From Solimonas aquatica (lineage in GTDB: Bacteria; Pseudomonadota; Gammaproteobacteria; Nevskiales; Nevskiaceae): a DNA stretch of 64,000 nt. Both the position numbers and the translations under genes were made by a program. A model generated the notes under the pieces. The model was given only the letters and a program-made list of their open reading frames with translations. It was not told the origin of the DNA and ran no database searches. The stretch spans positions 62,001 to 126,000 of the forward strand of contig NZ_FOFS01000004.1 of assembly GCF_900111015.1 (NCBI RefSeq), in the 5' to 3' direction. Below, piece after piece: positions 8,767 through 18,560 of the stretch. Each line of letters begins with the position of its first letter. The stretch's first letter is position 1.

Positions 8767-10467
8767 TCACTGTGCCCAGACCACGCCGCGCCGCTGCGCC
8801 GACCAGACCGGAAACTGCGTGCCGTAGAACTTCTCCACCTCGGCGCGCTTGATCTTCAGCGTGGGGGTGAGAAAGCCGTTGGCGATGTTCCACTGCTCCG
8901 GCACCACCACCAGAAAATCCAGGCGCTCGTGCGGATCGAGCCGGGCATTGATCTCCAGGCGCATCGCCTCCAGCGACCGGCTCAGCGCCTCGCGTTCCTG
9001 CGCTGCGGCGCGGCAGCGCTCCCACTCGCCTGCCGCCAGCATCAGCAGCGCAAAGGGCTGGGCAAAGCCCAGACCGGCCACCAGACTGGCTTCCACCTTG
9101 GGATGATTGTTGAGCGCGTTCTCGATCGGCGCCGGCGCCACATACTTGCCCTTGCTGGTCTTGAACTGCTCCTTGGCACGGCCGGTGAGCGTAAGCCGGT
9201 TCTGCGCGTCGATGCTGCCCAGATCACCGGTGCGCAGATAACCGTCCTCGGTGACGGCTTCGCGGGTGCGCTCCGGATCGTTGTAGTAGCCCAGCATCAG
9301 GCAGGGGCTCTTCACCAGCACCTCGCCCTTCTCGTCCAGCTTCACGCTCACGCCGGCCTGCGGCACGCCCACCGAACCCGGCAGCGAATGACCCACGGCA
9401 TTGCCATGCGAGACCGCGAAGTTTTCGGTCATGCCATAGCCTTCGAGAATCTCGATGCCCAGGCGCCGGTACCAGTGAATCACCTCCGCCGACAGCGGCG
9501 CGGTGCCGCTCATGGCCACGCGCACCGCGTCCAGGCCCAGGGCCTTGCGGATCTTGCGCCGCACCAGAGCGCCGATCAGCGGCAGCGACAGCAGGCGGTC
9601 CAGCTTCTCCTGCGGCTGCCTGGCCTGCACGGCCATCTGGAATTTCAGCCACAGCCTCGGCACCGACAAAAAGATCGTCGGTCGCGCGCGCTGCAGATCG
9701 CGCGCGAAAGTCTCCAGCGCTTCGCAGAAGAACACCCGGCAGCCGCAGCCCACCGACAGCAGCTGCGACAGCAGACGGTCGGCGACATGCGCGGTGGGCA
9801 GATAGGAAATGAGCCGGTCCTCGGGCGTGGCCTGCACCTGCTCGATCAGCACGCGCGTGGCCTTGGCCATGTTGAGGAAGGAATGCATCACGCCCTTGGG
9901 CACGCCTGTCGTACCCGAGGTGTAGATGATGGTGGCCAGATCGGCGCCGTCACGGCGCAGCTCGCCGGACAGGCCGCTGTAGCGACCCAGCAGCGCTTCG
10001 TATTCTTCGCCGCGCGAAGGCGCTGCCTCCGGCAGACGGATCATCGGCAGTTCGGCGGGCACGCCGCCGGCCATGCTCTCCCAGTCATCGAGCTTGCCCA
10101 CGATCAGCGCGCTGGCGCCGCTGAGTTCCAGCACCTGACGCACCGAGTCGCCGGTGAGGCTGGGATAGATGGGCACGCTGACATGCCCGGCCGCCCAGAT
10201 CGCAAAGTCGGCGATGAACCACCAGGCACTGTTCTTGGACAGCAGCGCGATGCGGCTGCCGGGCGCGTAAGTCTTCTGCAGATGCTCGGCCAGCTTGCGC
10301 ACCTGCGCCAGACCCTCGCCCCAGGTGAAGGTCTTGACCTCACCGTTCTTGAGCGGCTGCACCAGCCAGGTCCGGCCGGGGCTGCGGCTCTCCCACTGGC
10401 ACAGCTGCTCCAGCGGCAGAAACGCTTTTTGCTGCCGGGCCGGGGCCTGCGGCACCTGCGCGTTCAT
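8767..10467 (-). CDS. AMP-binding acyl-CoA ligase (long/medium-chain type)
   Basis: The product is about 566 residues and makes acyl-CoA from a carboxylic acid, ATP and CoA through an acyl-adenylate. The phosphate-binding motif IIYTSGTTGVPKG lies near residues 179-191. GYGMTENF, the YLRTGDLG motif with its ATP-binding Asp, and GRAKEQFKTSKGKYV with the C-terminal catalytic Lys region follow in order. Three starts are possible. ATG 10467 overlaps the TGA of a 19-codon upstream ORF that has a strong ribosome site, while GTG 10506 has none, so 10467 is preferred. It lies upstream of the DUF1302 operon, is divergent from the desaturase, and shares with it a 190-bp promoter region containing two palindromes. 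It probably activates acids that enter the beta-oxidation genes downstream. Confidence 0.9.
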   Translation of the reverse strand: MNAQVPQAPARQQKAFLPLEQLCQWESRSPGRTWLVQPLKNGEVKTFTWGEGLAQVRKLAEHLQKTYAPGSRIALLSKNSAWWFIADFAIWAAGHVSVPIYPSLTGDSVRQVLELSGASALIVGKLDDWESMAGGVPAELPMIRLPEAAPSRGEEYEALLGRYSGLSGELRRDGADLATIIYTSGTTGVPKGVMHSFLNMAKATRVLIEQVQATPEDRLISYLPTAHVADRLLSQLLSVGCGCRVFFCEALETFARDLQRARPTIFLSVPRLWLKFQMAVQARQPQEKLDRLLSLPLIGALVRRKIRKALGLDAVRVAMSGTAPLSAEVIHWYRRLGIEILEGYGMTENFAVSHGNAVGHSLPGSVGVPQAGVSVKLDEKGEVLVKSPCLMLGYYNDPERTREAVTEDGYLRTGDLGSIDAQNRLTLTGRAKEQFKTSKGKYVAPAPIENALNNHPKVEASLVAGLGFAQPFALLMLAAGEWERCRAAAQEREALSRSLEAMRLEINARLDPHERLDFLVVVPEQWNIANGFLTPTLKIKRAEVEKFYGTQFPVWSAQRRGVVWAQ

Positions 10468-10523
10468 GCGCGGCCAGCCCGGCGGCTCGCAGCCGCATGG
10501 TTCCACAACGCGAAACTGCGCAT
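10464..10523 (-). CDS. Possible 19-codon leader peptide before the acyl-CoA ligase
   Basis: An ATG at 10523 preceded by GAGGGAGGGG opens a 19-residue frame rich in Ala and Arg. Its TGA overlaps the ATG of the ligase at 10467 (ATGA). This is the best ribosome site in the region, so ribosomes may reach the ligase by coupling. It could equally be a sign that the ligase reading frame has been altered near its start. Confidence 0.35.
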   Translation of the reverse strand: MRSFALWNHAAASRRAGRA

Positions 10524-10591
10524 GGACACCCCTCCCTCGTTCTTTGTTGTCTGAGCCCGAGACGCTAGGCCCCGGGATGGGCTGGCGTCCT

Positions 10592-10605
10592 CGTCATTAC
10601 TGACG
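10592..10605. promoter_or_regulatory. Exact palindrome CGTCA-TTAC-TGACG
   Basis: The inverted repeat has 5-bp arms (6 bp counting the flanking T/A) and lies 125 bp upstream of the acyl-CoA ligase start, within the divergent ligase/desaturase promoter region. The same arms and spacing recur at 10644-10657 and 19492-19505. It is a likely operator for a dimeric regulator. Confidence 0.65.
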
Positions 10606-10640
10606 ATCCGCCCCCCGGCGGCCCTCAGCCAGCCCGGCGC

Positions 10641-10660
10641 CATCGTCACATATGACGATG
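10641..10660. promoter_or_regulatory. Exact palindrome with 8-bp arms, CATCGTCA-CATA-TGACGATG
   Basis: This is the most extended copy of the CGTCA-N4-TGACG motif. It lies 63-82 bp upstream of the desaturase start and about 175 bp upstream of the divergent acyl-CoA ligase. Two exact copies in one 190-bp divergent promoter argue for a real binding site. Confidence 0.68.
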
Positions 10661-10722
10661 CCGGCGCGGTAGGGGCTTGGGCAGGCTATGCGGCATCGAT
10701 GACCTTGCCCCGAGAGCCGCCC

Positions 10723-11619
10723 ATGCACCACATCATTGCTCCCGACAGCCTGTCCGCCGCGCAGCGCAGCCAGCTGCAGCTGCTGACCCGCGCCCCGGCG
10801 TACGCCTGGCCCACGCTCATGCTCTGGGCCTTTGTGATGATCAGCCTCAGCACTTCCTATGTGCTGGGCTTCGCCGGCCTGATGCCGCTGTGGCTGGGCG
10901 CGGTGATCAACAGCCTGCTGGGTTACATCGGCTTCACCCTGGCGCATGACTGCATCCACCGCGCCATGTGCCGCGACACCAAGCTCAACGACCGCCTGGG
11001 CCAGATGGCGCTGTGGCTGATGCTGCCGTACGTGCACCTGGGCCTGTTCCGCTGGGGGCACATCCAGCACCACCGCTTCACCGGCGACGCCCGCGACCCC
11101 GATCTGGTGATGCAGGGCCCCTGGTGGCAGCTGCCCTTGCGCTGGGCCTTCATCGACCTGCTGTATTTCGTCTACGTGCTGCGCATGGGCGATGCCGTGG
11201 CGCGCGGCTTCCTGCGCAAATCGCTGATCGGCACCGCCATCTTCCTGGCCGCAGTGGCCGTACTGATCTGGCAGGGCTATGGCGAGCAGGTGCTGATGCT
11301 GTGGCTGATTCCCTCGCGCCTCTTGCAGATGATGCAGGGCTTCGCCTTCTTCTGGCTGCCGCATGTGCCGCATGACACGCCGCAGTCGCAGAACTTCACG
11401 CGTGCCACCACGGTCCGCCTGGGCCACGAGTGGCTGCTGGACCCGCTGCTGCAGTTCCAGAACTACCACCTCATGCATCACCTCTACCCGACCACGCCCT
11501 TCTACAACAACGGCAAGGTCTGGCGCCTGCTGCGTCCGCAGCTGGAGCAGCACGATCTCGCGATCCAGAAGGGCTTTGCCATCCATCCCGAAATCCATCT
11601 GGCGCGCAGCGCCGGCTGA
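10723..11619 (+). CDS. Membrane fatty-acid desaturase
   Basis: The product is 298 residues from ATG 10723, which has a GAGAG-like site; an in-frame ATG at 10699 would add 8 residues. It is an integral-membrane di-iron desaturase/hydroxylase. The three histidine boxes are AHDCIH (about residues 73-78), HIQHHRF (113-119) and NYHLMHHLYP (247-256). Four to five hydrophobic segments lie between them. Such enzymes insert double bonds or hydroxyls into lipids using O2 and electrons from a small redox protein. A rubredoxin starts 23 bases after its stop and is probably that donor. The two exact CGTCA-N4-TGACG palindromes upstream tie it to the lipid regulon. The position of desaturation and the substrate are unknown. 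Confidence 0.9.
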   Translation: MHHIIAPDSLSAAQRSQLQLLTRAPAYAWPTLMLWAFVMISLSTSYVLGFAGLMPLWLGAVINSLLGYIGFTLAHDCIHRAMCRDTKLNDRLGQMALWLMLPYVHLGLFRWGHIQHHRFTGDARDPDLVMQGPWWQLPLRWAFIDLLYFVYVLRMGDAVARGFLRKSLIGTAIFLAAVAVLIWQGYGEQVLMLWLIPSRLLQMMQGFAFFWLPHVPHDTPQSQNFTRATTVRLGHEWLLDPLLQFQNYHLMHHLYPTTPFYNNGKVWRLLRPQLEQHDLAIQKGFAIHPEIHLARSAG

Positions 11620-11642
11620 TCCAACACGATACGGAGAACCCC

Positions 11643-11804
11643 GTGCGCAAATGGCAGTGCCGCTACTGCTCCCACATCTATGACGAAGCCCTCGGCGATC
11701 CCGACAACGGCATCGCCCCCGGCACGCGCCTGGAAGACCTGCCGGAGACTTGGCTGTGCCCGGACTGCGGGGCTGGCAAGCACGACTATGAGCTGCTCGC
11801 TTAA
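11643..11804 (+). CDS. Rubredoxin
   Basis: The product is 53 residues beginning at a GTG preceded by GGAGAACCCC. Two Cys-X2-Cys pairs (CRYC at residues 6-9 and CPDC at 39-42) bind one iron, as in all rubredoxins. The aromatic W/Y residues and the acidic surface are typical. It is a one-electron cytoplasmic carrier. It is co-transcribed with the desaturase, which suggests it feeds that enzyme. It could also serve the AlkB-like hydroxylase at 22241, since AlkB enzymes classically use rubredoxin, although that gene has its own ferredoxin-reductase. Confidence 0.95.
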   Translation: MRKWQCRYCSHIYDEALGDPDNGIAPGTRLEDLPETWLCPDCGAGKHDYELLA

Positions 11805-11817
11805 CACCGAGAGTTTC

Positions 11818-12553
11818 GTAGGGCGGGTTAGGCGCGCAAGCGCCGTAACCCGCCATGGCCTTGCGGGTCTTGGCTTAGTGTGTCTCTCGATCTCGCCTTG
11901 GTTTCGTGCGCCTCCGGCGCCCGAGGTACTTCTCTTTGCTCGTGCAAAGAGAAGTACCCAAGAGAAAGCACGCCCTACGCCTCGCATCCGTCGCCGCTGT
12001 CGCGGCGCCGGCAGCCTGCGCTGCTCACGTGCTCGGGGCCGTCGCATACAGGCCATCCATGGCCTGTATGCAACTGAATCGAACATCCTGTTCGATTCTC
12101 CCCTGCGCTCGCTGCGCTGCTCGGTGCGAGGCAAAGGGGGGTTAAGAGCAAAGCCACAGCAAAGCACAGCGCAGCGACGCTCGTCGCGCAAAGCTGCTGT
12201 TGCTTTTGACGTTGGGGTCCCCGTCTCTGGCGCTGAGCTGTGCGGCGAGCGCAGGGGAGAGCCGCTTGGCAAGGGCGGCTCAGTTGCGGCCACGCCAGGG
12301 ATGGCGTGTCCGCAACGGCCCCGAGCACGTTGCACAGCTCAGGCACCGGCGAAGCCGGCGCCAGAGCCGGGGTGTGCTTTCTCTTGCTTACTTCTCTTTG
12401 CACAAGCAAAGAGAGCAGAAGCGACCTACGGGGGAGCTTCTGCGGCCGCCGCCGGAGGGCGGCGGAAGAAGGCAATAGATCGAGAGATAAACCCAACAAC
12501 AACCAGCAAAGCCCTGGCGGGTTACGGCGCTGCGCGCCTGACCCGCCCTGCGG
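11818..12553. repeat. Gene-free hairpin mosaic, long copy of the BIME-like element
   Basis: This fills most of the 837-bp gap between rubredoxin and thiolase. The end units (11818-11854 and, inverted, 12516-12549) match those at 641-838. The stretch 12446-12484 repeats the shared CCGCCGCC hairpin and AATAGATCGAG. Inside are several near-perfect stem-loops: 11925-11958 (15-bp stem, TCGT loop, with a TTCTCTTTGC arm), 12045-12070, 12076-12098, 12283-12316 and 12394-12413 (again CTCTTTGC/GCAAAGAG). The open frames crossing it show no protein signature. It looks like nested intergenic repeats or a non-autonomous mobile remnant. Confidence 0.75.
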
Positions 12554-12579
12554 GTGACAGACCTTGCGAGTCTGCTCAC
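12554..12579. promoter_or_regulatory. Inverted repeat upstream of the thiolase operon
   Basis: CAGAC-N7-GTCTG with partial flanking GTG/CAC complementarity lies 63-88 bp before the thiolase start. It could be an operator for the beta-oxidation operon, but only one copy was seen. Confidence 0.3.
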
Positions 12580-12641
12580 GCACAACACGGCATTACCCAT
12601 CACCATCAGCCCGCCGGCTTCAGCCCGACGCAGGAGACACC

Positions 12642-13850
12642 ATGAGTCACGCCTACATCTACGACCACATCCGCACGCCACGCGGCAAGGGTCGCCCCGA
12701 CGGCGCGCTGTATGAGGTCACGCCGATCCAGCTTGCCACGCAGACCCTGCAGGCCCTGCGCGACCGCAACCGCCTCGACACCGCGCTGGTGGACGATGTG
12801 ATTCTCGGCTGCGTGGCGCCGGTGGGCGAACAGGGCGCCAATGTCGCGCGCGTCGCCGCGCTCAATGCCGATTACGCGCAGCAGGTGCCGGGCGTGCAGC
12901 TCAACCGCTTCTGCGCCTCGGGCCTGGAAGCCGTGAATCTGGCGGCGGCGCAGATCGCCGCCGGCCATTCGCAGGCCGTGGTCGCCGGCGGCGTGGAGTC
13001 CATGAGCCGCATCGCCATGGGCGCCGATGGCGGCGCCTGGTCCAGCGACCCGCAGGTGGCCTGGAAAACCTACTTCACGCCGCAAGGCATCGGCGCCGAT
13101 CTGATTGCCACGCTCGACGGCTACAGCCGCCGCGATGTCGATGCCTACGCCGTGCAGAGCCAGCAGCGCGCGGCGGCGGCCTGGGCCGGCGGCGCGTTTG
13201 AAAAGTCCGTCGTGCCGGTGCGCGATGTGATCGGCGAGGTGCTGCTCTCGCGCGATGAGCACATGCGCCCGGGCACCACGCTGGAATCCCTGGGCGAGCT
13301 GCGCGCCGCCTTCGTCGAGATGGGCGAGCAAGGCGGCTTCGACGCCGTGGCCCAGCAGCGTTATCCGCAGATCGAGTCGGTGCGCCATGTGCATACCGGC
13401 GGCAATTCCAGCGGCATCGTCGATGGCGCCGCCGCCGTGCTGCTGGGCGATGCAGCCTTCGGCCGCGCCACGGGGCTCAAGCCCCGCGCCCGCGTGCGTG
13501 CCTTCACCTCCATCGGCAGCGAGCCGGCGATCATGCTCACCGGCCCGGCCAGCTGCACCGAGAAGCTGCTCAAGCGCTGCGGCATGAACCTGCGCGACAT
13601 CGACCTGTTCGAGATCAACGAGGCCTTCGCCTCCGTGGTGCTGCGCTACATGCGCGCCCTGGACCTGTCGCCGGAGATCGTCAACGTCAACGGCGGTGCC
13701 ATCGCCATGGGCCATCCGCTCGGCGCCACCGGCGCGATGCTGTTGGGCACCGTGCTCGACGAACTCGAACGCCGCAACAAGACCACCGCCCTGATCACGC
13801 TCTGCGCCGCGGCCGGCATGGCCACCGCCACCATCATCGAACGCATCTGA
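12642..13850 (+). CDS. Thiolase (acetyl-CoA C-acyltransferase)
   Basis: The product is 402 residues starting at an ATG after CAGGAGACACC. The catalytic nucleophile is Cys91 in NRFCASG. His358 lies in the GHPLGATGA motif and Cys388 in the C-terminal CAAAGMA stretch; these complete the thiolase triad. NEAFAS, which holds the active-site Asn, is also present. The enzyme cleaves 3-ketoacyl-CoA with CoA to acetyl-CoA plus a shortened acyl-CoA, the last step of beta-oxidation. It is followed after 20 bases by a FadB-like protein and then by a dehydrogenase, so the three form a fatty-acid or side-chain degradation operon. The C-terminal loop is less Gly-rich than in most thiolases, a mild deviation. 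Confidence 0.93.
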   Translation: MSHAYIYDHIRTPRGKGRPDGALYEVTPIQLATQTLQALRDRNRLDTALVDDVILGCVAPVGEQGANVARVAALNADYAQQVPGVQLNRFCASGLEAVNLAAAQIAAGHSQAVVAGGVESMSRIAMGADGGAWSSDPQVAWKTYFTPQGIGADLIATLDGYSRRDVDAYAVQSQQRAAAAWAGGAFEKSVVPVRDVIGEVLLSRDEHMRPGTTLESLGELRAAFVEMGEQGGFDAVAQQRYPQIESVRHVHTGGNSSGIVDGAAAVLLGDAAFGRATGLKPRARVRAFTSIGSEPAIMLTGPASCTEKLLKRCGMNLRDIDLFEINEAFASVVLRYMRALDLSPEIVNVNGGAIAMGHPLGATGAMLLGTVLDELERRNKTTALITLCAAAGMATATIIERI

Positions 13851-13870
13851 GCGCTCCTGCGAGAACCCAC

Positions 13871-16033
13871 ATGAATACTCTGCAATACACCGTGGATGCC
13901 GAGGGCATCGCGCTCATCGCTTTCGACCTGCCCGGCCGTCCCATGAACGTGCTGACGCCGCAGCTGCAGAACGAGCTGGCCGAAGTCATCGAGAAAGCCG
14001 CCGCGGATGCCGCCGTCAAGGGCATCGTGCTCACCTCCGCCAAGCCCGGCGCCTTCATTGCCGGCGCCGACATCAAGGACATGGTCTCGGCGTTTGATCG
14101 CGGTCTCTCCGCCGCCGAAGGCGCGGCCATGAGCCGTGTGCTGCACGGCATCCTGCGGCGCATGGAAACCTGCGGCAAGCCGGTGGCCTGCGCCATGAAC
14201 GGCCTTGCGCTCGGCGGCGGCCTGGAGGTGGCGCTGGGCTGTCATTACCGCGTGCTGGCCGAAGGCGCCGAAGTGGGCCTGCCGGAAGTGGGCATCGGCC
14301 TGCTGCCCGGCGGCGGCGGCACGCAGCGTCTGCCGCGTTTGATCGGTGTGGAGAAGTCGCTGCCCTTGCTGCTCACCGGTCAGAAACTGAAAGCTGCCGA
14401 AGCGCTGAAGCTGGGCGTGGTGCAGGCCGTGGGCAAGGCCGAGGACGTGGTGGCGCTGGCGCGTGAATGGCTGCTCAAATCGCCGAAGGCCGTGCAGCCC
14501 TGGGACGAGAAGCACTACCGCGTGCCCGGTGGCGCCGGCCCGCTGGCGCCGCATGCACAGCGCAGCTTCATGGCCGGCACCGCGCTCACCGCCGCCAACA
14601 CGCAGCGCAACTTCCCCGCGCCGCTGGCGATTCTCTCCTGCGTGTACGAAGGCACGCAGCTGAACATTGACGCCGGCCTGCGCATCGAGTCCAAGTATTT
14701 CGGCCAGCTGATCGCCGGCCCGGTGGCGCGCAACATGATGCGCACCCTGTTCATCAACAAGAACGCCGCCGACAAGCTGGCGCGTCGTCCGGCCGGCGTG
14801 GCCAGGAGCAAGGTCGGAAAGCTCGGCGTGCTCGGTGCCGGCATGATGGGCGCCGGCATTGCCTATTCCGCCTCGGCGGCCGGCATCGAAGTCGTGCTGC
14901 TGGACAGCACGCAGGAAATGGCGGAACAGGGCAAGCAGTACAGCGCCAGGCTGCTGGACAAGGCGCTGTCGCGCGGCAAGACCACCGAGCAGAAGCGCGA
15001 GGCGCAGCTGGCGCGCATCAAGCCCACTGCGCGCTACGCCGATCTGGCCGGCTGCGAACTGGTGATCGAGGCGGTGTTCGAAAACCGCGCGGTGAAGGCC
15101 GAGGTCACGCGCCAGGCCGCCGAGGTGCTGGGGCCGGATGCGATCTTTGCCAGCAACACCTCCTCGCTGCCGATCAGCAGCCTGGCCAAGACCTACAAGC
15201 TGCCGGCGCAGTTCATCGGCCTGCACTTCTTCTCGCCGGTGGACAAGATGCCGCTGGTGGAAGTGATCATGGGCGAGAAGACCAGCGAGGCCACGCTGGC
15301 ACGCTCGCTGGACTTCGTGGCACAGCTGCGCAAGACGCCGATCGTGGTCAACGACGGGCCGGGCTTCTACACCACGCGCGTGTTCGCCACCTTCTTCCAG
15401 GAAGGTCTGCTGATGCTCGAAGAAGGCATCGCCCCGGCGCTGATCGAGAATGCCGCGAAGATGGCCGGCATGCCGGTGGGTCCGCTGGCGGTGAGCGATG
15501 AGGTGAGCATGGCGTTCCAGCTCAAGGGCATCGAGCAGAACCTCGCCGACGGCCAGAAGCTGACACCGCATCTGGCACGCGTGATCCAGGTGCTGCGCGT
15601 GATGGTGGAAGATGCCAGGCGCATCGGCCGTCGCGGCGGCGCCGGCTTCTACGACTATCCCGCGCAGGGCAAGAAGCAGCTCTGGGCGGGCCTTGCCGAG
15701 CGTTTCCCGCTGGCCGCGCAGCAACCGGAGGTGGAAGCGCTGCGCGAGCGCTTCCTGACGATCCAGGCGCTGGAAACCGCGCGGGCAGTGGAAGACGGCA
15801 TCGTGCAGGACGCTGCCGATGCCGACATCGGCTCCATCCTGGGCATCGGCTTTCCGGTGTGGACCGGCGGCACGCTTTCCTACATCGACACCCTGGGCGT
15901 GGACCGCTTCGTGGCGCAGTGCGAACGCCTGGCCGCTGCTTACGGCGAACGCTTCGCGCCCTCGGCCTGGCTGCGGGCACGCGCGCAGTCTGCACAGCGC
16001 TTCCATCCACCGATGGCGGGACTGGCGGCCTGA
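13871..16033 (+). CDS. FadB/FadJ-type enoyl-CoA hydratase / 3-hydroxyacyl-CoA dehydrogenase
   Basis: This is a 720-residue bifunctional beta-oxidation enzyme. Residues about 10-200 form the crotonase domain with the oxyanion-hole segment AGADIKD and the [13 protein letters not shown] stretch. Glu residues in the [16 protein letters not shown] region correspond to the hydratase acid/base positions. The NAD-binding Rossmann motif [13 protein letters not shown] lies near residue 319, with [13 protein letters not shown] near 451. The C-terminal dimerisation domain is complete. It hydrates trans-2-enoyl-CoA and oxidises L-3-hydroxyacyl-CoA with NAD+. It pairs with the thiolase immediately upstream to make a complete cycle minus the acyl-CoA dehydrogenase, which is not in this window. 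Confidence 0.95.
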   Translation: MNTLQYTVDAEGIALIAFDLPGRPMNVLTPQLQNELAEVIEKAAADAAVKGIVLTSAKPGAFIAGADIKDMVSAFDRGLSAAEGAAMSRVLHGILRRMETCGKPVACAMNGLALGGGLEVALGCHYRVLAEGAEVGLPEVGIGLLPGGGGTQRLPRLIGVEKSLPLLLTGQKLKAAEALKLGVVQAVGKAEDVVALAREWLLKSPKAVQPWDEKHYRVPGGAGPLAPHAQRSFMAGTALTAANTQRNFPAPLAILSCVYEGTQLNIDAGLRIESKYFGQLIAGPVARNMMRTLFINKNAADKLARRPAGVARSKVGKLGVLGAGMMGAGIAYSASAAGIEVVLLDSTQEMAEQGKQYSARLLDKALSRGKTTEQKREAQLARIKPTARYADLAGCELVIEAVFENRAVKAEVTRQAAEVLGPDAIFASNTSSLPISSLAKTYKLPAQFIGLHFFSPVDKMPLVEVIMGEKTSEATLARSLDFVAQLRKTPIVVNDGPGFYTTRVFATFFQEGLLMLEEGIAPALIENAAKMAGMPVGPLAVSDEVSMAFQLKGIEQNLADGQKLTPHLARVIQVLRVMVEDARRIGRRGGAGFYDYPAQGKKQLWAGLAERFPLAAQQPEVEALRERFLTIQALETARAVEDGIVQDAADADIGSILGIGFPVWTGGTLSYIDTLGVDRFVAQCERLAAAYGERFAPSAWLRARAQSAQRFHPPMAGLAA

Positions 16034-16077
16034 GCGCCGCCGCCTCCACCGACCGACAATCAAGATAAGGACTCAAG

Positions 16078-16860
<783 letters not shown>

Positions 16861-16990
16861 AGCGAAGCGGAGACTGCTTGAGCGGGAAGCGGTGCGATTG
16901 CCCGAATCGCGCCGCCAGCTGCCGCTGCCAGCCTGCATCCGAGAACCGTCCGCCGCCGTAAACTCGCAAAACCTTCCGCCGAGAACGGCT

Positions 16991-17542
16991 ATGCGCCTGC
17001 TGCCCGTGATGATGCTGACGACTCTGATGCTGCTGGCACCTGCCGCCCCGGCTCAGACGCCGCAGGCGGTGCCGCTGGTCGCGCAGGTGGATCTGCCGCG
17101 CTTCATGGGCGACTGGTACGTGATCGCGCATATTCCGCCTTCGGTGGACAAGGGCGCGCACAACGCCGTGGAAAGCTATGCACTCGACGGCGAGCACATC
17201 GCCACCACCTACCGGCGTCGCGATGGCAGCTTCAGCGCGCCGGAGACCCTCTCCAAGCCGACGGGCTATGTGGTGGAAGATACCGGCAATGCACTCTGGG
17301 GCATGCGTTTCTTCTGGTGGCTGCCGATCAGGTTCGAGTTCCGCATCGCGCATCTGGAACCGGACTACTCGGTGACCATCATCGCGCGCAGCCGCCGGGA
17401 CTACGTCTGGCTGATGAGCCGGCAGCCGACGATGTCGGAGCAGGACTATGCGCGCTATGTGGCGATGATCGCGAGCTGGGGCTATGACACGCGTGAACTG
17501 ATCCGTGTGCCGCAGCAGTGGTCATCAGCGGACCAGCCCTGA
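16991..17542 (+). CDS. Bacterial lipocalin (Blc-like)
   Basis: The product is 183 residues with a signal peptide (residues 1-21) ending in a PAQ-like cleavage region. The lipocalin signature Gly-Asp-Trp occurs at residues 40-42 in the first strand. The beta-barrel pattern continues through DYSVTIIARSRRDYVWLMSR. There is no lipobox Cys, so unlike Escherichia coli Blc it is probably soluble in the periplasm. Lipocalins bind fatty acids, lysophospholipids or other hydrophobic ligands, which fits this neighbourhood. It is followed 28 bases later by an alpha/beta hydrolase. Confidence 0.9.
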   Translation: MRLLPVMMLTTLMLLAPAAPAQTPQAVPLVAQVDLPRFMGDWYVIAHIPPSVDKGAHNAVESYALDGEHIATTYRRRDGSFSAPETLSKPTGYVVEDTGNALWGMRFFWWLPIRFEFRIAHLEPDYSVTIIARSRRDYVWLMSRQPTMSEQDYARYVAMIASWGYDTRELIRVPQQWSSADQP

Positions 17543-17570
17543 GCCGCATCAAGCCTGGGACTTCGCACAG

Positions 17571-18545
17571 GTGAAAGTCGCTCTGTGGTGCGCGCCAGTC
17601 TTGCTGGCGCTGTTGGTGCTCTACTCGCTGGCCGCCAGCGCGTGGATCGAGCGTCGCGTGCCGCCCTTGGGCCAGTTCATTGAGGTCAACGGCCTGCGCC
17701 TGCACTACGTGATGCAAGGCAGCGGCCCCGGTCCGGCGCTGGTGCTGGTACATGGCGCCAGTTCGAATCTGCGCGAATTCAGCAGCAGCCTGATGCCGGC
17801 ACTGGCACGCAATCACCGTGTCATTGCCTTTGACCGTCCGGGCTATGGCTATAGCCAGCGGCCCGATGGCGATTGGCTGGATCCGGCGCAGCTCGCCGCG
17901 CTGTTGCTGGACGCCTGCGCACAACTCGGCATCGAGAAGCCGGTGATGGCCGGTCACTCCTGGGCGGGTTCGGTGGTGATGGCCGCGCTGGTGGAGATGC
18001 CAGAGCGCATCTCCGGCGGAATCATGCTGGCGGGCGTCGCCGGCCACTGGGCGGGATCAGTGGGCTGGACCTATGACGTCGGCTCGCGGCCCCTGCTCGG
18101 ACCGCTGTTCGCCTGGACCCTGGTGACGCCGGCGGGCCAGTTGCGGATCGATCGCGAAGTGGCGCCGGTGCTGGCGCCGCAAGCAGTGCCGGCGGACTAC
18201 ATCCAGAACATCGGCGCTCTGCTGGCCCTGCGGCCGCGCAGCTTCCAGCACAACGTGCAGGACATGACCCGGCTCAACGAGTATCTGCAATCGCTCAGCC
18301 CGCGTTACGATGAAATCCGCCTGCCGCTGCTGTTCATCCACGGCGCCGATGACGCGCTGGTGCCGTTCTGGAACCATGGTCGCCGCGTGCTGCCCGTGAT
18401 GCCGCAAGCGCAGGCGGTGATTCTGCCCGGCACCGGACATGCGCTGCACCACACGCATTCCCGCGAAGTGCTCAGCGCCATCTCGACTTTCCTGGAAGGC
18501 CTGCCCACGCCGTCGAAACTCAGCGACACACCGCAGGCGCAGTGA
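17571..18545 (+). CDS. Membrane-anchored alpha/beta hydrolase
   Basis: The product is 324 residues from a GTG at 17571; a longer frame begins inside the lipocalin gene and is unlikely. Residues 1-24 form an uncleaved or cleaved hydrophobic anchor. The oxyanion HGAS motif, the nucleophile elbow G-H-S130-W-A-G, Asp in HGADDALVPFW and His in GTGHALH complete a catalytic triad. It is probably an esterase or lipase acting outside the cytoplasm. It is the last gene of the thiolase operon and converges on the SDR gene, with only 15 bases between the stops and no visible terminator. Confidence 0.88.
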   Translation: MKVALWCAPVLLALLVLYSLAASAWIERRVPPLGQFIEVNGLRLHYVMQGSGPGPALVLVHGASSNLREFSSSLMPALARNHRVIAFDRPGYGYSQRPDGDWLDPAQLAALLLDACAQLGIEKPVMAGHSWAGSVVMAALVEMPERISGGIMLAGVAGHWAGSVGWTYDVGSRPLLGPLFAWTLVTPAGQLRIDREVAPVLAPQAVPADYIQNIGALLALRPRSFQHNVQDMTRLNEYLQSLSPRYDEIRLPLLFIHGADDALVPFWNHGRRVLPVMPQAQAVILPGTGHALHHTHSREVLSAISTFLEGLPTPSKLSDTPQAQ

Positions 18546-18560
18546 GTCGGCGCGTGAGAC

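Noticed and set aside
11680-12645. Open frames of 200-320 codons crossing the rubredoxin-thiolase gap
   Set aside because: They run through inverted repeats and hairpins in several frames and both strands, with no ribosome sites or protein signatures.
13646-16063. An 805-codon minus-strand frame opposite the FadB-like gene
   Set aside because: It is an antisense shadow; the plus strand encodes clear hydratase and dehydrogenase motifs.
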